Positions 1-11,082 are shown, counted from the stretch's first letter. The stretch: DNA of 64,000 nucleotides from Colias croceus (GCF_905220415.1 NC_059568.1:9176001-9240000), one strand, 5' to 3'. Notes: generated by a model from the sequence alone, not told the origin. Numbers and translations are program-made.

Positions 1-70
1 TAAGGAATTGCTTTTTTGTACTGCATCTTGTACATAAAAGTGTATAATACGGTCGGCGTGTGCGTTTTCA

Positions 71-563
71 GGACGTAATGACGGTGGGGCAAAGTCCATA
101 TCCGGTCCCCTGCGGCAACGGGCGTGAGGGCGGCGTGTCACCCAACGCGGCCGCCGCCGCCGCCGTGGCCGCCGTGGCGCACGGCCTGCGCCGCCAGATG
201 TGCAACATGGTGGTGGCCGCCCAGCGGCCGCCCGACCACCCGCCGCACCTGGGCCTGCCGCCGCTGCCGCTGCAGTCGCCGCGCCTGCCGTCACCTATGT
301 CCACCGGCCTGGAGTCGCCACTGTGCTCGCCGCCGCCGCCGGGCCACGCCCTGGAGCCGCCGAAGCCTACCGACCCGTTCCGCCCCTTCGTCTCGCCGCG
401 CCCAGACAGCCGCTACGGCGAGCGCGACGTGGTGGCCGAGATCACCGAGATGGGCCCGCCCAAGACGCCAGTATCGCTTGGCAAGAACGGCAAGGACATG
501 TCGTCGCCGCTGCCCGTGAAGATGGAGGCGGCGCAAGCGGAGGCTCGTGCGGAGAACATCTGA
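71..563 (+). CDS. Last coding exon of a Pro/Ala-rich protein, probably nuclear (partial)
   Basis: An AG acceptor after a pyrimidine-rich stretch (…gcgttttcag, ending at 70) opens a frame that runs from Asp-Val-Met-Thr to a TGA at 561-563, 163 codons. The upstream exons are off the window. The sequence is strongly GC-rich against an AT-rich background. It has an alanine run (about residues 28-35 of the exon), many Pro-rich patches with SP/TP pairs (LQSPRLPSP, SPLCSPPPPG), and a ψKxE-type sumoylation site (VKME) about 15 residues from the end. Such low-complexity tails are typical of insect transcription factors and co-regulators, but no DNA-binding domain lies in this exon and I do not recognise the protein. 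Open frames on the other strand and in other frames here are GC-driven shadows. Confidence 0.72.
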
Positions 564-775
564 AGCCAGGCCGCGGGCCCGGTGGTGTCGCAGACGCCGG
601 TCGGCCTGCCCCCACCGATGCCCGCTTACCCTTATTTCGTTCCGAACCGCAACTCCATCGGTTTCTTCTAAATGGCTTCTCGTACCGCTAGAGCATACGA
701 ACGCTATCTCCATGTTTAACGTTAATTTGTCAGCATTACTTTCATATTTAATTGTTTAAAGTGGACTCACTGTGC

Positions 776-781
776 AATAAA
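776..781 (+). terminator. Proximal polyadenylation signal AATAAA
   Basis: A canonical AATAAA lies 213 bases after the stop codon of the first gene, followed by a GT/T-rich stretch (ttgctcgttgttt), as expected downstream of a cleavage site. It would give a short transcript end. Confidence 0.4.
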
Positions 782-935
782 TTGCTCGTTGTTTAGTTAC
801 AAATTTTGTATAACTACGGAACTTTATTTTTAGTTTAATTATAATATATAATTATTATTTTACTATACATATTATAGACATTTATGTAAGTATCCCAGTG
901 GGATGATCATATTATTATTATTTGTTAGAAAACGC

Positions 936-973
936 GGGCGACGGGTGGCCCGCTCGCGACCCGCCCGTCGCCC
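936..973 (+). other. GC-rich RNA hairpin in the putative 3' UTR
   Basis: Arms 936-948 (gggcgacgggtgg) and 961-973 (ccgcccgtcgccc) pair over 13 positions, with one pair becoming a G·U wobble in RNA, around a 12-base loop. It sits in AT-rich DNA just past the proximal polyadenylation signal. The role is unknown. Confidence 0.5.
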
Positions 974-2099
974 TGTTTGAATATACCTATCGTGTACGTG
1001 TAAGCTTAAGAATATAACCTAGATCCATCTATAAACGTAAGGATATCAAAATTTTAAACATTTGGCCCGATTCAAAAGACTGTTTGGTATACCTAATCAT
1101 TACCTATATTTCAGCAGAATGCATGCATATGTCTAAGACAAAATTATAAATTAGCTCTAGATATAACCCGTAATTAAATGTATATCACTTGCATGTCGTC
1201 GTCAGTCGTCGCCCGTCAGATGGATGTCGATGTCTATAGTAGTAGTGAGTGTTGCTTGCGGCTTCCCCCGAGCCAACTCCTCGTCACTCGTCGTGCAGCC
1301 AATCACCCATACATATTTGTAGAATTAGTGATCGCCAAATGTATTATAGATGTATCTTTAGCCAGTAGTGATTGTTCCAAATGTTAGGCTAAATTAGATG
1401 TGTGGGGCTCGACCGACCTCTCTGCATTAACTATTTCTCGCTCGGTGTGTCGTACAGCTTTGCATGTTCCCTATTCAATAAAATTGCCATTCCAGTTTGT
1501 CCGTATTAGAAGACTCTGCGGATTTGTGTCTATCTACACGTTTAACATTATGTCGAAAGATCACAAATATTATATTACAAAAATTACAAAAAAAAAATTG
1601 TATTCGTTGTATAATTCGTTAATGTAAGGAGGAAAATCGGCTTGCCCACGTTAGGTTTAGAAGCACTAAACACTCGCCGAGCGTTTGAATGTCATCTCTC
1701 GAACGGCTGTTAATGATCTATCTCGTAGCTAGAATATACATTTTCAATTTCCTTAGAATAGCTGTGTAACTAGGTGTAGCATCGCGCCGGCGACACTGCG
1801 CGCCCTCCGCGGCGCCTGGCGTCCACCGCTCGGGGCTCTCACATTCCCTTCAGTGTTGCTAGCGTGAAAATAAATTAAAAACATATAATAAGGTGTATAT
1901 GTACAAATTTATTTTATCAGCACCTTTCATACACAGATACAAATTTATTTTTATTAATAGTTTCGGCGGGAAAAAAAATATTAGTATACGGACCTTCTTG
2001 CCGCAAGGGTATACCATGATTTAGATATTGTTGGCGGGTATTCGTTGGCGTTTACACAATATATATAATGAAAGGAGGGGGGGCGAAGCGCCGGCGCTC

Positions 2100-2159
2100 A
2101 TGGGCTTCGGCGCTTCGGCCGCGCGAGTCTCGTCGCAGAATGTTCGAAACGGTGTATAA
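2100..2159 (+). other. Short GC-rich ORF in putative 3' UTR
   Basis: An ATG at 2100 opens 19 codons rich in Ala, Ser and Arg before TAA, inside a GC island (about 2070-2150). It may be chance, since GC-rich DNA has few stops, or a remnant exon. There is no recognisable motif. Confidence 0.15.
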
Positions 2160-2537
2160 GTAAGTCTCTAAGTGGCCTTGATATCTCACTATTGTTTGGA
2201 ATTTGGAGTAACTCATTCGGTTTAAGTTTGAAAATGTTGTAGGTATAAAAAAAGACCAAATTATGAAAAGAATTCATTCACAATCAAATTTAGTGTTGAA
2301 ACTTTTGGCTATCTTTTGGAAATGGTTAACCTAGGGAAAAATTAAATTAAAAAATGTTATATAAATGGCCTATACGTTTCAGGTGTATTGCGTAAATTTT
2401 GGTAAATGTTACTACGCATATTTTCTATTGTATAAGTCTAGGCTAATGTGTTCAAAAACTAAATTAAAATTTTTGAAAAAAGTAGAAAGTGCCTTCCAAA
2501 TTTTTTGACCACAGTTAGTGTTGGAACGGGTGCGGCG

Positions 2538-2663
2538 ATGATCGGATGGGAGCGGCCCGTGGCAGTGGGCCGGGCCGCGGGTCTCTTTGTGCGGAGCGCG
2601 GTGCCCAACGGGCGCACTCGCCTTGCCGAGCGCGTTGCGTGCGCTCAGAGTGCGCTGCGGTAA
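2538..2663 (+). other. 41-codon GC-rich ORF in putative 3' UTR
   Basis: An ATG at 2538 opens 41 codons to a TAA at 2661-2663 (begins MIGWERPVAVGRAAG). It covers almost exactly a GC island of about 150 bases in otherwise AT-rich DNA. No domain is recognised. It could be a small exon, a conserved RNA element or chance. Confidence 0.2.
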
Positions 2664-4061
2664 TCACCTCCATCTGCCCATCTGCAACGATCCAAATGAA
2701 GATTTTATAAGAATCTCGTAGATGCGGCTCGTCTCACTGCCATTCGACCGTACTGAACGTTACTATAAAATTTTAGAATAATGAAAATTCAAAATTATTA
2801 TATAAAATTAAATACATATGACTATTATATAGTAAAAAATATACAAAAAATTATATATTTGGCCGATGTGGTTATACCCTGACTGGCAAGCGTTAGATCA
2901 CTATTCGGCATCAAAATTAATTCTATGTTTATTTTAAATCAGTCTTACAATGCAGACATGCAAAGTGCCATTCGTTTGAACTTGAATTGTTCGTTTAACA
3001 TCACATTCGGTGTTTTGTAGTTATATTTAATAAAAATTTAACTTATTTATTGTTCTGGGTGAAAAATACGATTCGATTGCATACGATATACCTAAGTGAA
3101 ATGTGTTAACTTTCGTGATAGTTAAGTGAAAGATTACTTGTAATTGTGTGTACTGAGGCCCTGTGGCCGCCGGTACCGGGAACTCGTATCTGCATCTTAT
3201 TTATGAGTTTATAGTAGATAATGTTTGACACACGAACGGTGTGCTTGTAGCATGACAACATTCTTATTAAAAATATTATTTCATTATTTTGTGATACTTA
3301 CTATTAAAAATAGATGAATTGTAAAGAACAAAATCTTACACAATTTATTGTACCTACTGCTATACCTGTTTAATAATGTTATTTATTTTTAGTTAAAAGA
3401 TTATTCCTACCGCCGTTATGGGCTCAAAGTATTTTGTTGATTGATCTTACATATAGTTTCACCAAAAAATCTTTAATATTATTTCAGTCGATGTATTGTA
3501 CCTATTTAATGTGACTGTTTAGTTGTAAGTAGTGATGCGCAATGTGTCAATCGATGTCAACTAACGATATGTAATATTTTTTTGTTTCCTTAACATATTC
3601 TTTAAATGTCAATATTATTTAATGTGTCACTCCTGTTTGTTGTGTCCATTTGATAAGCATGTTTTGAGGAAGCTATTAATGTTCTACATTTTCAACTAAG
3701 TGTGGTTATTTTATATTATCATTTTTGTAGTCATAATGCTTGTTTATGACGTTTATCACTGTTGATATTGCATTACATTCGCGTACGTGTGCTTTTAGGA
3801 GACGCAACGGAACAGGAGGCAAAGACATCAATCAGATATAATATAAATGTAACTAGTTATACGTTAAAATCATCGTGTAGCGTATTAGTCATAACAATTA
3901 TGTTATACTTATTCAACTATTTTTGTTATTATTTTTTTATTTTAATGTGCATACTTGTCTAAATCTAACTAAATGTGACACATTTTCGAGATCAAAGATA
4001 TTAAGTTACTATAAGTAGGTACGCTGATATATGGATGTTTAGATGTTGTAATCAATGTCCG

Positions 4062-4067
4062 AATAAA
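4062..4067 (+). terminator. Distal polyadenylation signal AATAAA
   Basis: Canonical AATAAA in gaataaaattaaatg followed by T-rich DNA; a candidate distal end of the first gene's transcript. A further AATAAA is at 4450-4455. Confidence 0.35.
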
Positions 4068-4517
4068 ATTAAATGTATTCTTTACTTCAGTATAATACAT
4101 ACTTAATCTACAACTTCAGTCACAATATATTTATGATTTATTATAATTGTGTAAGTTTAAATTAATTTTAATATTTTTACATCCATGATTATAATTAATC
4201 AGTTTCTTTTCGGACAATAATATTGTACTAACTTATAAATTGCTATACATTCGTCTGTCATCAAGTACAATCTGAAATTTGATGTAATTCTTGAATGTTT
4301 TTAATTTTAATGTGACACCAGTAGTTGACAGTACCCAAATAAATATTTCGTTTAGAAACAGTTCACCTGATAAATTATTATTATTATGTAGTATTGTATA
4401 ACGGTTCAGTAAATTTAAGTTCGTTATTGTCACAGTGTACCGTTGTCTGAATAAATATATAAAATAGAGCATAATGTCGTTTTATTTGAGTCCTTCAGTC
4501 CATTCCCTTATATTATA

Positions 4518-4637
4518 CAGGGTGTCCCACTTTCGATATACTATCGATATAATATAATAAATACTAATAATATTTTTTACGTACTCAGCGTATGCAAAGC
4601 TATAACCGAGCTTAGAATACCAACAGTGGGACACCTG
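4518..4637. mobile_element. Mariner-like MITE, 120 bp
   Basis: The left end CAGGGTGTCCCACT (4518-4531) and right end AGTGGGACACCTG (4625-4637) are inverted repeats differing by one inserted G. Both sides are flanked by TA (4516-4517 and 4638-4639), the usual Tc1/mariner target duplication. The interior is AT-rich and has no transposase, so this is a non-autonomous element. Confidence 0.7.
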
Positions 4638-5180
4638 TAGATAAATTGTAATTAAGTAGGTACATATATGTTTTTTTATTAAACATATTTGAATCACACT
4701 GGATCCTCTACTTGCACATAAATTAAAATTATTGAATTACACACTAATAGTTGCCCTTATTAATAGAGTAAAAGAAATGTAAATATTACTAAAATAAGCC
4801 GAGGATTTTGCTGCTGAATACGATCGCCATAACTTCTAGAGTCTAGTGTTTACTTGTGTAGCAAACTGCTAAAAGAGCGATGGTAGTTACTTATGTACTT
4901 TAATATTGATGCTTTTTTGAATTTAATTTCTACAACTTGGCAAAAAGAGTTGCGATAAATTGAAAGCTCCACTATGAAGCCAATATACTGAGAACTAATA
5001 GGTATTAGCTTAGGGTATTAGGTAGTAACTAGACCAAGAGAGAAAACTTTTTATAAATTATATTAATCTTTAATATGCCTGAAAAAACTACCCACTACGA
5101 TTAAATATATATTATTACGTCTATAAGACAATAATATTATTATTGTATATGTAGTTATTATGAATATCCATAATATATTT

Positions 5181-5376
5181 AATATTATAAATGCGAAAGT
5201 AACTCTGTCTGTCTGTTACTCAATTACGCCTTAACTACTGAACCAATTTGCATGAAATTTGGTATAGTGATATTTTGATACCCGAGAAAGGACATAGGAT
5301 AGGTTTTATCCCGGAAATCCCACGGGAACGGGAAGTATGCGAGTTTTTCTTTGACTGCGCGGGCGATGCAGCTAAT
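5181..5376 (+). mobile_element. Helitron-like repeat, family 1 (degraded)
   Basis: It shares extended blocks with copies at 24.6, 33.9 and 36.2 kb: atgcgaaagt at the start, a middle block in which Leu/Thr-like codons precede 'gaacc' and 'catgaaatttggtat', then 'atcccacgggaacgggaa' and a final gcgggcgatgcagctaat. The end resembles the hairpin plus CTAG end of small lepidopteran Helitrons but is mutated (CTAA). Confidence 0.6.
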
Positions 5377-6019
5377 TATCCATAAAAAGTCGCAAGAAAT
5401 CAGACACTTCAAAATAATCATGTAGATCTGTTGTGAAACCACAGAACTATCTACTAACCTGTTAGTTTCATGAGTTCGTTAAAGTATTCGTTAATCATAG
5501 ATGGTGATGTTTTAGAATTATAAGTGACTGAATTTTAGAGCTCTTTTTAGGTTATTATTATTTATAAAGGGAAGTGATTTTATTTATCGCTAGTTGTTAA
5601 GATAATGCGATAGTTAAACATGGGTAATGACTAAAAATTAATTCCGAAAGCTCAAAGCAGCAATACATGAATAATAAAAAAAAGATAGCGGTTGATAAAT
5701 GGCGAATTAAAATGAGATGAGATTTTTCTAGCTGTGGTCTTTTGTTATAGTTCTGCTCTTTCAATTTCATTAGAATATCTCAAGCTTATATTTTTTTTTA
5801 TAAGCGCCATCTATTGCTACGTTTTGTAACCAATAAGTACCTACCAACTGTGTACCTACTCAAGCTATTGCAAAAATTTAAGCTAGCGCAAGCACGAAAA
5901 GTGAAAACTATCGTCAGTTGTATCGTATCAATTAGTTCAAATTCCTCACAGCAGGGGCGCTTTCCAAATTCCCATAGAAATGCTCTCGGCGACGATATGA
6001 GAATTTGACTATAATCTTA

Positions 6020-6214
6020 TCTATACTTAATTACTTAATATACTTAGTTTGTTTGTTTGAACGCGCTAATCTCGGGAAATACTGGACCGATTTGAAAAAT
6101 TCTTTTGGTGTTAGATAGCTCATTTATCGAGGAAGGCAAGGAGGAAGGAAGGAATCATCACGCTAAGATCAACAGGACCGGAGCAATACGAGTGAAACCG
6201 CGGGGAACAGCTAG
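6020..6214 (+). mobile_element. Complete small Helitron, family 2
   Basis: It begins TCTATACTTAATTAC after an A and ends ...gaaaccgcggggaacagCTAG before a T, so it fits insertion between A and T with TC start and CTAG end. A GC-rich short hairpin precedes the CTAG. A relative with the same middle (gatttgaaaaattctttyg, gttagatagcycatttatcg) is at 22428-22642. It has no coding capacity. Confidence 0.7.
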
Positions 6215-6380
6215 TTTAATATACATATATAAATCTCGTGTCATAATGTTTGTCCTCAATGGACTCCTAAACCACTTAACCGATTATAATAAAATTCGCA
6301 CACCATATGCAGTTCGCTCCAACTTGAGAGATAGGATAGTTTAAATCTCAAATCGTTTTAGAGAAAGCGGGCGATATAAT
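6215..6380 (+). mobile_element. Helitron-like repeat, family 3 (3' end damaged)
   Basis: It directly follows the previous Helitron. It begins near tatacatatataaatctcg and ends near gaaagcgggcgatataata without a CTAG. The layout (A/T-rich head, GC-rich tail with gcgggcg) matches other small Helitrons here. The open frame across it is not a gene. Confidence 0.4.
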
Positions 6381-6382
6381 AA

Positions 6383-6660
6383 TCTATATACATATAATAA
6401 AATCGTAGGAAAGTCAAAACTGAACAATGAACATAGAATATTTTTTTTAAAAGAATACATAATCCATGATCTACAATCGATATAGAAGCCAAAAACATAG
6501 TTTTTAGAATTTTTGTCTGTTTGTCTGTATTGTTGTCCGGGCTAATCTCAGAAAGTACTGCATAGATTTACTTCAAATTGCATGAATATTACTAAGGTCG
6601 GGTGAGGCTTTTATATACATATTATCATGCTATCACCTCCGGGGGAGGAGCTGTGAACCT
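6383..6660 (+). mobile_element. Helitron 5' end, family 4
   Basis: TCTATATACATATAATAAAA after an A matches the head of the complete element at 39560-40057 (tctatacatataataaat), followed by the same type of gtctgtttgtctg stretch. No CTAG end follows nearby; the next matching 3' end in the same orientation is at 10571-10600. Confidence 0.5.
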
Positions 6661-6911
6661 TTATTATTCTTACGTATTCCGTGTATTACACAGCGTACAA
6701 TCTAAAGACTCATGTTTAAATGTTGTTTTTGGGTAAGCCACGCCACACATTATCTAGCTTTACACTATAAAAACTACGTCATTTACGTAATTTTGGCAGA
6801 GAAACAGTTTAATGAATTTAGTAGTATAAAGACAAATTTGATACAGCGCCATCTATGAAATGTTATAAAAATCAAATCAATTTACACGTTAACTATAAGA
6901 AATTAATACTG
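6661..6911. other. AT-rich spacer between repeats
   Basis: I see no gene. The stretch at 6845-6856 (cagcgccatctatg) is a fragment common to several repeats here (compare 5805 and 35410). Confidence 0.4.
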
Positions 6912-7682
6912 AAATTTTCCGGGGATTTTCCAGGCATTTTCCACGATTTTTCCGGACATTTTCACGCATTTTCCGGATGTTTTCCGGGAATTCCCCAGAC
7001 ATTTTCCGGTTATTTTCCGGGAATTTCCCAGGCATTTACCGGGGATTTTATAAGCATTTTCCGGATATTTTCCGGACATTTTCCAGGCATTTTCCACGCC
7101 TTAACCGGACATTTTCACGCATTTTCCGGATATTTTTCGGGAATTTTCCAGGGCCTTTCCGGTTATTTTCCCAGGCATTTTCCGGATATTTTATGGGCAT
7201 TTCCCAGACATTTTCCGAACATTTCTTCCCTGGCATTTTCCGGGGATTTTCCGAATATTTTCCAAATATTATCCAGGCATTTTCCAAGCATTTTCCAGGC
7301 ATTTTCCCGGACATTTTCACGCATTTTCCGGATATTTTTCGGGAATTTTCCCGGGCATTTCCCAGGCATTTTCCGGATATTTTACAGGCATATTTCGGAT
7401 ATCCTCGGAAAATGCCCCGGATAACCCTGGAAAATGCTTGGGAAATACCAGGGAAATGTTCGTAAAATGCCTGGAAAATTCCCGGAAAATATCCGGAAAA
7501 TGCCTGGGAAATGTCTGGAAAATGCCAGGGAAATGTCCAGAAAATGTCTGGGAAATGCCTGTTAAATATCCGGAAAATGCCTGGGAAATGCTTGGAAAAT
7601 CCCCGGAAAATAACTGGTAAATTCCCGGAAAATAACCAGAAAATGCCTGGAAAATTCCCGGGAAATATCCGGAAAATGTGTG
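6912..7682. repeat. 11-bp minisatellite that reverses orientation near 7400
   Basis: From 6912 to about 7397 the unit is ATTTTCCNGNN (for example attttccggat, attttccaggc, attttccggac), repeated about every 11 bases with some 10- and 12-base units. From about 7404 to 7682 the same unit runs in the opposite sense (ggaaaatgcctgg, ggaaaatgtccgg). The units lack stop codons, so long open frames appear on both strands (FSGHFPGIF-type and KMPGKCLENVRK-type); these are artefacts of the repeat. A few degenerate units reappear at about 7843-7871. Confidence 0.9.
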
Positions 7683-7991
7683 ATAATACAGTGAGGCAAA
7701 TGCTGAGTAGTTCACCTAATCACGAATACGATATTAAGATATTTGTATGTATTTATTGTATTTTAAGATTTAATTTTTTTTTCCATGTAAAGTGTTTAGT
7801 TATAAGTCAAAAATTTGTAAAATCTTTCTTTCTTTCTTTCAAAATGTCCGGGAAAAGCGTGGAAAATGCCACTCCAAATTTGCGAAGTAATTAAAGCAGA
7901 AAACCAAAAAAATAAAAATAAAGCTAAAATCTTTCATATTAAATGTATATGGGATATTCATATTTCATACAAGTCATGTATACTTGTATAA

Positions 7992-9614
7992 ATAGTCCAT
8001 TGAATGAGTCCCTCCAAGGGGGGTCTAGAGTGCGTGAGTTAGTAACGTAAGATGTTTCTTCGGAAACATGTCAAGAGTCCCTAGGTAATAAACATACTAA
8101 AACCCCGGGACACTAGGAGGAGCCCCGGAGTGGGGGGAGGGGGGAAAAGGTTCATTTTTTTTTTCATTTTTCGCTTAAATCCTTAAAACGGTACATGTTA
8201 GAGAAAAACTTTCAAGGAAAAGTTGAAAGGCCATAAAATTATCTACAAGTTGTACCTAAATCATTTTTTTCTATTCGCAGCCGTTTTCGAGCTACATCCC
8301 ATGAAATGTGAAAAATTCGAAAGCTTTTTATTTTACCTAACTACTCTAATAAATTCAATACCTCCTAAACGCCTCCATGGTGGAATCTGTTTTTTTTATC
8401 AATGATAGACCTAATTATGAGCAATGTATCTGTACCGTACAAGTTGCACTTTTGAGTTTTTTGGAAGATAAAAATAAAAAGATCAAGTTCAGTAACTCAA
8501 ACTACCCTAATATAATATTTTGACAATCGATTCCTCTTAAAGGCTTCCATGGAGGAATGTGTTTATTTTACCAATTATAGACCTAATTAAGAGCAATCTA
8601 TCAGTACCGGTCACAAGTTGCACATTTGAGTTTTTTGGAAGAAAAAAAATAAAAAGATCAAGTTCAGTAATTCAAACTACCCTAATATAATATTTTGACA
8701 ATCAATTCCTCCTAAAGGCTTCCATGGAGGAATGTGTTTATTTTACCAATTACAGACCTAATTAAGAGCAATCTATCAGTAACGGTCACAAGTTGCACAT
8801 TTGAGTTTTTTGGAAGAAAAAAAATAAAAAGATCAAGTTCAGTAACTCAAACTACCCTAATATAATATTTTGACAATCGATTCCTCCTAAAGGCTTCCAT
8901 GGAGGAATGTGTTTATTTTACCAATTATAGACCTAATTAAGAGCAATCTATCAGTACCGGTCACAAGTTGCACATTTGAGTTTTTTGGAAGAAAAAAAAT
9001 AAAAAGTTCAAGTATCGTAACTACCTTAATAAAATTCAATTCCCCGTAAAGGCCTCCGTGGTGGATTCTGGTATTTTTATCAATGATAGACCTAATTATG
9101 AGCAATCTATCTGTACCAGTCAAAAGTTGCACTTTTGAGTTTTTTGGAAGATAAAAATAAAAAGATCAAGTTCAGTAACTCAAACTACCCTAATATAATA
9201 TTTTGACAATCGATTCCTCCTAAAGGCTTCCATGGAGGAATGTGTTTATTTTACCAATTATAGACCTAATTAAGAGCAATCTATCAGTACCGGTCACAAG
9301 TTGCACATTTGAGTTTTTTTGGAAGAAAGAAATATTTTTTGATCGTATGGGGAAATTGTTTGAGCCAAAATAATTTTTTTACTGCGTGTAACTCAGAAAC
9401 TTTAGGATATAGGAAAAAATTTCCTTGAAAGTTTTTGAGATTTAAGCGAAAAATGAAAAAAATGGACCTTTTCCCGCCTCCCCCCACTCCGGGGCTCCCC
9501 CTAGTGTTCCGGGGTTTTAGTATGTTTATTACCTAGGGACTCTTGACATGTTTCCGAAGAAACATCTTACGTTACTAACTCACGCACTCTAGAACTTTTT
9601 ATTCAATGGACTAT
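7992..9614. mobile_element. Non-autonomous DNA element with ~200-bp terminal inverted repeats
   Basis: The left arm (about 7992-8200) starts atagtccattgaat. It contains gtaacgtaagatgtttcttc, aacatgtcaagagtccctag and a GC-rich block, then ttcatttttcgcttaaat. The right arm (about 9410-9614) carries the same blocks in inverted order and ends attcaatggactat. No transposase frame lies between; the interior is a tandem array. Flanks (tgtataaa before, tgtatggg after) suggest but do not prove a target duplication. Confidence 0.7.
8345..9330. repeat. Six-unit ~175-bp tandem array inside the inverted-repeat element
   Basis: The landmark cctcctaaaggcttccatgg or variant begins at 8361, 8533, 8708, 8883, 9042 and 9216, spacing 172, 175, 175, 159 and 174. 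Units 2, 3, 4 and 6 are near-identical (ggaggaatgtgtttatttt). Units 1 and 5 are a second type (ggtggaatctg or ggtggattctg, with 'caatgatagacctaattatg'), giving the order A-B-B-B-A-B. The open frame on the minus strand here is the repeat read through, not a gene. Confidence 0.85.
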
Positions 9615-10000
9615 GTATGGGAGGGTTTAAAGATAATTTTTTTGATATTTCTTGATTTATTTTTAAAAATTTATTACGGCCATTTTACTCATTAGGTTTA
9701 GTACTTTCGATATCAGTTTAAAGTTGTTTGTTATCTGTAATACTTACTTACGGAAAAATCGTATGTGCTTAAGAATAAGAATAAGAAGGTAATGTTTATT
9801 TTTTACACCATATGAAAGTAGAGATTTCAATGAACAAAAGGCTCCCCAAGTTTTTGAAAAAGCTGATATTTTGACGGGTGAGTTATCGTTTGAAAATTAG
9901 GTTGTTTTTTTGGTATTAATTCAAAATAAGGCGATAAAATAAATACTTTAAATCAAATAAATTACAGTGTATTTGGGACATAATAAAGTAAGTTGCCACC
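9615..10000. other. AT-rich stretch without gene
   Basis: Nothing coding is visible; poly-A and poly-T tracts dominate. Confidence 0.4.
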
Positions 10001-10017
10001 AAATTTTAAAATAAAAA

Positions 10018-10236
10018 AAGACGGGTTGCACTCCGGGAGTGCCGGCAGAAGTGAAAACTTGATTACCTATTAACGTTCAGCATGTTTGATATTTTGGAAT
10101 GGTATCCGTCTTACGCATGGAATCTAAGTGCTAAAAAAAATCCGTCTTACGCTTTTTCGATCAGGCCACGTGTCCTGGCGCGAGTTTAAGATTTTATACC
10201 CAACGCCGCTAAAGAAGTTTTCACTTCAAAAATTTA
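10018..10236. mobile_element. Probable MITE with inverted agaagtgaaaactt / aagttttcacttc
   Basis: agaagtgaaaactt (about 10048) and aagttttcacttc (about 10215) are inverted copies. The interior contains two copies of atccgtcttacgc. The GC-rich head (gacgggttgcactccgggag) differs from its surroundings. There is no coding sequence, and the exact ends are not resolved. Confidence 0.4.
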
Positions 10237-10570
10237 ATAAAAAACTTATTAAAATAAAAAACCAAAAACTTGGTTTTTTTTTCAATTTTTAACCTAAATT
10301 TTGAGGTTATGTGAAAAAATTGTAAATTTTATTACCTACAACTTTGCCATTGAACTTTTTTCCGTAGGACTTGTAGTTTTGTCGGAAATCGCGAGAAACC
10401 ATTTTTTCTCGAGAACTCGGATTGACTGTAATTTATTTTTCCTTTTATTTTTATCATATTCACCTCCTTTTCTAATGATTTAAACTGCGATTTTTTTTTG
10501 TTTCAAAAATTATCTACTCTGGTCTAATAGGGTACTTTTTACCGTGGGAAAACTATCCAAAGTCAATTTT

Positions 10571-10600
10571 CCACGCGGACGAAGTCGCGGGCTCAGCTAG
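10571..10600 (+). mobile_element. Helitron 3' end
   Basis: ccacgcggacgaagtcgcgg followed by gctcagCTAG and then T is a typical small-Helitron terminus. The corresponding 5' end may be at 6383. Confidence 0.6.
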
Positions 10601-10604
10601 TCAT

Positions 10605-11080
10605 AGTATATTAAAATAATTTTCATGCTCGCGCTTCTTAAAAGTATTGCAAATATTGTGGATTAATATAGATGAAAAATCCATCTAATAAATATACTAA
10701 AAGGTGTATTTTTCTAACAGTACATACATATTCTGATTTCCAAAATCGGTCGTGTTTTACAGGAAAATTGTAATGTAAACTTCTAAGAGTAAACTATAGA
10801 TCTTTTTTTTTCTATATATTAGCACAGATAACATACTAGTCTTAGAACTTTTACTACAGAAACTGTTAATCATAATACACCTGATTTTTATACAGAACAT
10901 AACTATGTATTTTTTTAGATAAGTATGAGGTTTCAGTCTTGTATGGCCAAAGCGTTTAGCTGCTATGTAATATGTGGCCAAAGTAAATTTTAAAACGTTC
11001 TTATACATGTCTTAAATAGAAATGCGTCAATTCAAGATCCAACTATTGATGTAATAAAACAAAACCTTAAAAACAACTGA
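10605..11080. other. AT-rich intergenic stretch between repeat nest and ago
   Basis: No coding sequence or named repeat is recognised. The 83-codon minus-strand frame here looks like chance in AT-rich DNA (Ile/Lys/Tyr-rich, no motif). Confidence 0.4.
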
Positions 11081-11082
11081 TT

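Larger units (their letters stand above)
564..4085 (+). other. Probable long 3' untranslated region of the first gene
   Basis: After the stop codon there is no supported coding sequence for about 3.5 kb. AATAAA signals occur at 776-781, 4062-4067 and 4450-4455, so alternative short and long 3' ends are possible. Isolated GC-rich islands at about 930-975, 1780-1840, 2070-2150 and 2525-2680 stand out from the AT-rich background. Long 3' UTRs are common for insect transcription factors. That this whole stretch is one UTR is inferred; transcript data would decide it. Confidence 0.45.

Noticed and set aside
68..713. Open frames on the minus strand and in the other plus frames over the first exon
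   Set aside because: GC-rich DNA has few stops; only the frame joined to the cag acceptor at 70 and ending at 563 has consistent composition and position.
6855..7894. Long open frames on both strands rich in FPGIF or KMPGK words
   Set aside because: They are translations of an 11-bp minisatellite without stop codons, in several frames and on both strands; no start context or splice structure.
8887..9132. 81-codon minus-strand frame with two QL(V/L)TGTDRLL repeats
   Set aside because: It is the 175-bp tandem repeat read through; the protein repeat equals the DNA repeat.
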